DNA of 10,173 bases, taken from positions 1 through 10,173 of the forward strand of contig CAVFWS010000070.1 in assembly GCA_963626295.1 (NCBI GenBank), read 5' to 3'. Below are positions 7,188-10,173 of this stretch, one piece after another. Under the pieces are notes generated by a model. The model was not told the origin of the DNA and did no database searches. It saw only the letters and a program-made list of their open reading frames with translations. How positions within the stretch are numbered: position 1 is the first letter of the stretch; the number at the start of each line of letters is the position of its first letter. The stretch is from UBA1731 sp963626295 (GTDB lineage: Bacteria; Verrucomicrobiota; Kiritimatiellia; RFP12; UBA1067). A program made the translations under genes and the position numbers.

Positions 7188-8324
7188 TCACAACGCCGCC
7201 GCAAACTCCACATAACCTTTGTAAAGCGCGGAGGCGTCAAACAGTCTGGACAGCTCCAGAGCCCCATTCCCCTTGCCCAAGGCGAGACGGACCGCCCGGC
7301 GCAAGGCTTCGGGATCCCCGGCGGGATACGTCACGCCGGCACCATGCCCCAAAAGCAAGCCCTCCGTTTCGCCGTGGAGGGAGCTCGCCACGGGCAGTCC
7401 CGCCGCCACATAGTCCGCAAGCTTGTACGGCACGCCCACGCACGAATCGTCGAACATCGGCACCAGCCCGACATCGGAAGACGACAGCATCGCCCTAAGC
7501 TCCGCATCGTCGAGATAGCCGTGAAAGCGGATGCGGCCGCAGCCCGCAGCCCGCCCGCGCAGGGATTCCTCGTCAGGGCCAGACCCCGCAAGATCGAGCG
7601 AGAGTCCGCAATCCGACCTTACGGCATCGACCGCAGTGGCGAGGTCGTAGCTGAGGCTCATGTTGCCTATGTAGGCAATGCGGATCGGTCTGGCCTCAGC
7701 GTCGGACACGTCGGCAGCGCCTGCCCGGCGGCATTCATGCGAAAGGGCAATTCCGTGGTAGAAAAGGCGCATCGGGCATTTCGCGCCATAGGATCTCGCA
7801 AGATCCACGTAGCGCTGCGCAACCGCCGTCACTCCGACCGCTCCACAATAGTTTCTTCTCGCGATGCCACGCGCCCAGCCAAGTGTCCAGCGCGGAAGCA
7901 CCCGCTCAAACGTCTCGGGCCAGGCGTCCATTATGTCAACGATGTACCTTGCGCCATGGCGGGCGCAGAATTCCCGTACCGCACGGCCTATGAACAGCGG
8001 AGGGCTCGATACCACGATCAGGTCCGGAGCCTCTTCGAGCAGCGCCGCCGCAAGCCAGTTCCTTGCGAACCGCCAGTGGCTCCATATCCGGTGTAGGCAG
8101 ATGTTGCGCCCATAGCCCGGCACGTGGATGCCCCTTGCCCTGAAGCCATTTCCGGAATCATGCCGAACGGTCCGACGGGCCTTCTTCGCGTGGCTCCAGT
8201 CCTGCGTCCAGAGCGTCACCTCATGTCCGGCCCGCGCGAACGCCTCCGACATCATCCAGTACCGCTGGGGACGGTAGCCCTCATTCGGCAGATTGTCGAA
8301 CGGATTTACAATCCACACTCTCAT
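7188..8324 (-). CDS. glycosyltransferase, GT4-like (GT-B fold)
   Basis: A 378-residue cytoplasmic or membrane-associated glycosyltransferase, probably adding a sugar to a lipid-linked or surface glycan; donor and acceptor are unknown. The N-terminal domain has MRVWIVNPFDNLP, the GHEVTLW strand and PDLIVVSSPPLF, followed by YIVDIMDAWPE. The C-terminal Rossmann domain begins near residue 215 (RIAYIGNMSLSYD) and continues with LDLAGSGPDEESL, FHGYLDDAELRAMLSSSDVGLVP and VGVPYKLADYVAAGLPVA. The latter is the donor-binding region, but neither Glu of the classical EX7E motif is kept (Val296 and Asp304 occupy those places), as in some WbuB/WecB-cluster-type GT4 enzymes. The start at 8324 is chosen because its ATG overlaps the rlmN stop (ATGA). 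A longer reading from 8393 would add 23 residues that lie inside rlmN and do not fit the family. Translation is probably coupled to rlmN. Confidence 0.88.
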   Translation of the reverse strand: MRVWIVNPFDNLPNEGYRPQRYWMMSEAFARAGHEVTLWTQDWSHAKKARRTVRHDSGNGFRARGIHVPGYGRNICLHRIWSHWRFARNWLAAALLEEAPDLIVVSSPPLFIGRAVREFCARHGARYIVDIMDAWPETFERVLPRWTLGWARGIARRNYCGAVGVTAVAQRYVDLARSYGAKCPMRLFYHGIALSHECRRAGAADVSDAEARPIRIAYIGNMSLSYDLATAVDAVRSDCGLSLDLAGSGPDEESLRGRAAGCGRIRFHGYLDDAELRAMLSSSDVGLVPMFDDSCVGVPYKLADYVAAGLPVASSLHGETEGLLLGHGAGVTYPAGDPEALRRAVRLALGKGNGALELSRLFDASALYKGYVEFAAAL

Positions 8325-9457
8325 GCGTTGGGTCCAAGCGCACGTGAAGCGGGTTCCTGCGCTGGCATCGTGCGCAAACGGAGCTGTCCGCACGCCGCCT
8401 GGCTCTCCCTGCCGCGAGAACGGCGAATCATGGTCTGCACGTGGTTCTTCATCAGCACATCGAGGAACATCAGCATCGTCGACCCTGGCGGGGTCTTGAA
8501 GTCCGGCCTGTGGTCAACGGGGGACAGCGGAATCAGGTTCACCTTGGCCATCGGGACTTCCCGCACTCGCCGCGCAAGGGCTTCCGCGCATGCGCGGGAA
8601 TCGTTCACGCCGCTTATCACCGTGTACTCGAACGTTATGACCCTCTTCGTCTTGAGCGTATATTCCCTGCACGCCGCCATCAGTTCGGCGAGCGGCCAGC
8701 GGCGGTTGATAGGCATCAGGCCGTTCCGAAGCTCGTCGTCCGGGGCGTGGAGCGACACCGAAAGCTCGAACTGCAGACCTTCGTTCGCCAAGCGGGCGAA
8801 TCCCGGCACCACGCCGCACGTCGAGAGCGTAATGTGCCTGGCGCCAAGGTTCGGACCCCTTCCGGCGTTTATGAGCCTGAGCGCCCGCATCGTCTCGTCG
8901 TAGTTCGCGAACGGCTCGCCCATCCCCATCACGACAAGGTTCGTGAGCGTGCCGTATTTCCGGGCGGCCATCACCTCCGCGACTATCTCGTCCGAGCGCA
9001 GAGACCTCACGAGGCCCTTTGATCCGCTTGCGCAGAACGCGCACCCCATGGCGCACCCGACCTGCGTGGACACGCACTGCGTGAGGCGCACGGTCTCGCG
9101 CTCGCCGTTCCCGCCCTTGCCGAACACGGGGATGACGACAGTCTCTACAAGCTCTCCGTCCCCCATTCTCAAGAGCAGTTTCCTCGTCCCGTCAGGCGAC
9201 GTGTCGCAGGCGACCTCCTCTGCGGGGATGATCGGGAACTCATCCTTCAGCGTGGCGCGGAAATCCTTCGGGAGCGTCGTGGCCTGGTCCCAATCCGCTA
9301 TGTAGTCGCGATAGAGCGACTGAAGTATCTGGTCTGCGCGGAATGCCCTGAGGCCACGCTCCTTGAGCATGGCCTTCCATTCGTCCGGGAGGATCGACCA
9401 GGCCGGCGCGGCGCGACGGCCTGCCGATGGCCGCGGACCTTCGGCTCCGTCAGTCAT
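8321..9457 (-). CDS. rlmN: 23S rRNA (adenine-2503-C2)-methyltransferase RlmN
   Basis: A 378-residue cytoplasmic radical SAM methyltransferase that methylates C2 of A2503 in 23S rRNA and, in the known family, A37 of certain tRNAs, thereby affecting translational fidelity. The cluster cysteines are Cys135, Cys139 and Cys142 (GCAMGCAFCASG). The two mechanistic cysteines are also present: Cys128 in QCVSTQVGC (seven residues before the first cluster Cys, as in E. coli Cys118/Cys125) and Cys356 in AACGQLR near the C terminus. Other hallmarks are VVMGMGEPFANYD, ITLSTCGVVPG, LSVSLHAPDDELR and KVNLIPLSPV. The N-terminal accessory domain is seen as FRADQILQSLY. AGGAG six bases upstream supports the start at 9457; the first roughly 18 residues are non-conserved. 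The length is typical. It lies 39 bp after the serine hydrolase and overlaps the glycosyltransferase start. The Cfr alternative (C8 methylation) is unlikely, because all features match ordinary RlmN. Confidence 0.96.
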   Translation of the reverse strand: MTDGAEGPRPSAGRRAAPAWSILPDEWKAMLKERGLRAFRADQILQSLYRDYIADWDQATTLPKDFRATLKDEFPIIPAEEVACDTSPDGTRKLLLRMGDGELVETVVIPVFGKGGNGERETVRLTQCVSTQVGCAMGCAFCASGSKGLVRSLRSDEIVAEVMAARKYGTLTNLVVMGMGEPFANYDETMRALRLINAGRGPNLGARHITLSTCGVVPGFARLANEGLQFELSVSLHAPDDELRNGLMPINRRWPLAELMAACREYTLKTKRVITFEYTVISGVNDSRACAEALARRVREVPMAKVNLIPLSPVDHRPDFKTPPGSTMLMFLDVLMKNHVQTMIRRSRGRESQAACGQLRLRTMPAQEPASRALGPNA

Positions 9458-9463
9458 CCAAGG

Positions 9464-9468
9464 CTCCT
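9464..9468 (-). promoter_or_regulatory. ribosome binding site of rlmN
   Basis: AGGAG in the mRNA sense, six bases before the ATG at 9457. It supports the start MTDGAEG rather than an internal Met such as the one in the EWKAML segment, even though the first residues are not conserved in the family. Confidence 0.75.
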
Positions 9469-9496
9469 GCCAGCTCCATGGGGACGCCGCCCGGCC

Positions 9497-10173
9497 TCAT
9501 TTCACGCGGCCGGTGTAGGCGTTTACCCCGGAATTGTCGATCGTCGCCTTGAAAAAGGCGTTCTCCGCCTTCTCGCGCGCCTTGTCCCAGGGGCGCGGGC
9601 TTCCCTCGAGCTGCACCGCCCAGAGCCTGAGTTGGCGCCTGTGCCAGTTGACCGTGCAATTCGTGCCCCATGCGCCGCCGTGGCCGAACCACTGGTCGTC
9701 GCCGTCCTTCACGGGGGCTGACAGGCCGAGCGAGTATCCGCCAAGCCCGTCCGGGCGCGTCGAGACCGCGAGGATGGACTTCACCGTATCCTCCTTCAGG
9801 ATCCGGACGCCGTTCTCTCCGACGCCGAGGTTCATGAGCATCTTGTAGAACTTCAGCTGGTCGTTCGCCGTGGTCCAGAGCCCTGCGCCCGCCGAGGCGA
9901 AGATGCGGCCGCGGTCGTTATAGGGACGCTGCTCCATCCTGTGCTCGTGGAGGTACTTCGCCGGCGCGTCCTTCTGGCAGGTGTAGCTTTCGACGAGGTG
10001 CGAGAGCTGCTCGTCCGTCGGCCAGAACGTCGTGTCCTTCATGCCGAGCGGGTCGAGGACCTCCTTCTGGAGGTAGTCCTCCCAGTGCATCCCGGTCACG
10101 GCCTCCACGACCGCCGCGCCGATGTCGATGCCCGTGTTCGAGTACTGCACCTTCGTGCCCGGCTCGAACAGGA
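9497..10173 (-). CDS. serine hydrolase, beta-lactamase / class C family (5' end beyond window)
   Basis: The C-terminal 225 or so residues of a penicillin-binding-protein-like serine hydrolase (PF00144, the beta-lactamase/EstB/AmpC-like family), acting as an esterase, peptidase or beta-lactam hydrolase on an unknown substrate. The visible part has the second catalytic motif YSN (Tyr at 10142-10144) in VQYSNTGIDIGAAVVE. The family-typical segment YLQKEVLDPLGMKDTTFW follows, then SAGAGLWTTANDQLKFYKML, and the third motif HGG (9674-9682) in WFGHGGAWGT, which takes the place of KTG. The SXXK nucleophile motif would lie upstream, outside the window, so activity cannot be judged. The frame is open to the right edge (LFEPGTK before the first GTG), so the GTG at 10150 is an internal valine codon and not the start. 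The product may be exported, but the signal region is not visible. It is the most upstream gene seen of the run that includes rlmN. Confidence 0.9.
   Translation of the reverse strand, partial: LFEPGTKVQYSNTGIDIGAAVVEAVTGMHWEDYLQKEVLDPLGMKDTTFWPTDEQLSHLVESYTCQKDAPAKYLHEHRMEQRPYNDRGRIFASAGAGLWTTANDQLKFYKMLMNLGVGENGVRILKEDTVKSILAVSTRPDGLGGYSLGLSAPVKDGDDQWFGHGGAWGTNCTVNWHRRQLRLWAVQLEGSPRPWDKAREKAENAFFKATIDNSGVNAYTGRVK

Noticed and set aside
6747..8096. A 449-codon open frame on the + strand opposite the glycosyltransferase and DUF481 genes.
   Set aside because: It runs across two well-supported minus-strand genes, is low in hydrophobic pattern and shows no recognisable domain. It is a GC-driven shadow.
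9451..9480. A nine-codon reading frame (MELAGALDD) just before and overlapping the rlmN start, considered as a leader peptide.
   Set aside because: It has no ribosome site of its own and no regulatory codon run, and it is simply the tail of a longer shadow frame in the same region.

Overview
This 10.2 kb window looks like a piece of a GC-rich bacterial genome with a Gram-negative envelope. The organism is probably an uncultured member of the PVC group, and Kiritimatiellota from an animal gut or similar anoxic habitat is my best guess. The guess rests on the combination of a secreted BspA-like leucine-rich-repeat protein, a secreted glycoside-hydrolase-like protein of no family I recognise, a DUF481-type outer-membrane protein and a cobalamin-type radical SAM enzyme. 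It is an inference from gene style, not from a marker gene. A run of ten N inside one gene shows that this is a scaffolded draft assembly, possibly a metagenome bin.

All eight genes lie on the minus strand and are packed almost without gaps, so the window is read from right to left. In transcription order they are: a serine hydrolase of the beta-lactamase/class C family (cut by the right edge); rlmN, the 23S rRNA A2503 / tRNA A37 methyltransferase; a GT4-type glycosyltransferase; a DUF481 outer-membrane barrel protein (interrupted by the N run); a B12-binding-type radical SAM protein; an AI-2E/PerM-family membrane protein; a secreted TIM-barrel glycoside-hydrolase-like protein; and a secreted BspA-like repeat protein (cut by the left edge). 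The junctions are 39, -4, 34, 43, -4, 15 and 36 bp. Two of them are ATGA stop/start overlaps, which suggest translational coupling: rlmN to the glycosyltransferase, and the radical SAM gene to the AI-2E-type gene.

Apart from rlmN, the genes share an envelope, export or carbohydrate theme. The glycosyltransferase, the outer-membrane barrel, the permease-like protein and two Sec-exported proteins could act in building, moving or degrading a surface or extracellular glycan or lipid. This is inference from proximity only. No terminator, convincing internal promoter, RNA gene, CRISPR array, mobile element or defence system was found, and no gene-free stretch exceeds 50 bases. The most interesting points are the coupled radical SAM/AI-2E-type pair with a CX4CX2C cluster motif, the unassigned secreted glycoside-hydrolase-like protein, a 12-base homopolymer inside the radical SAM gene, and the broken DUF481 gene.
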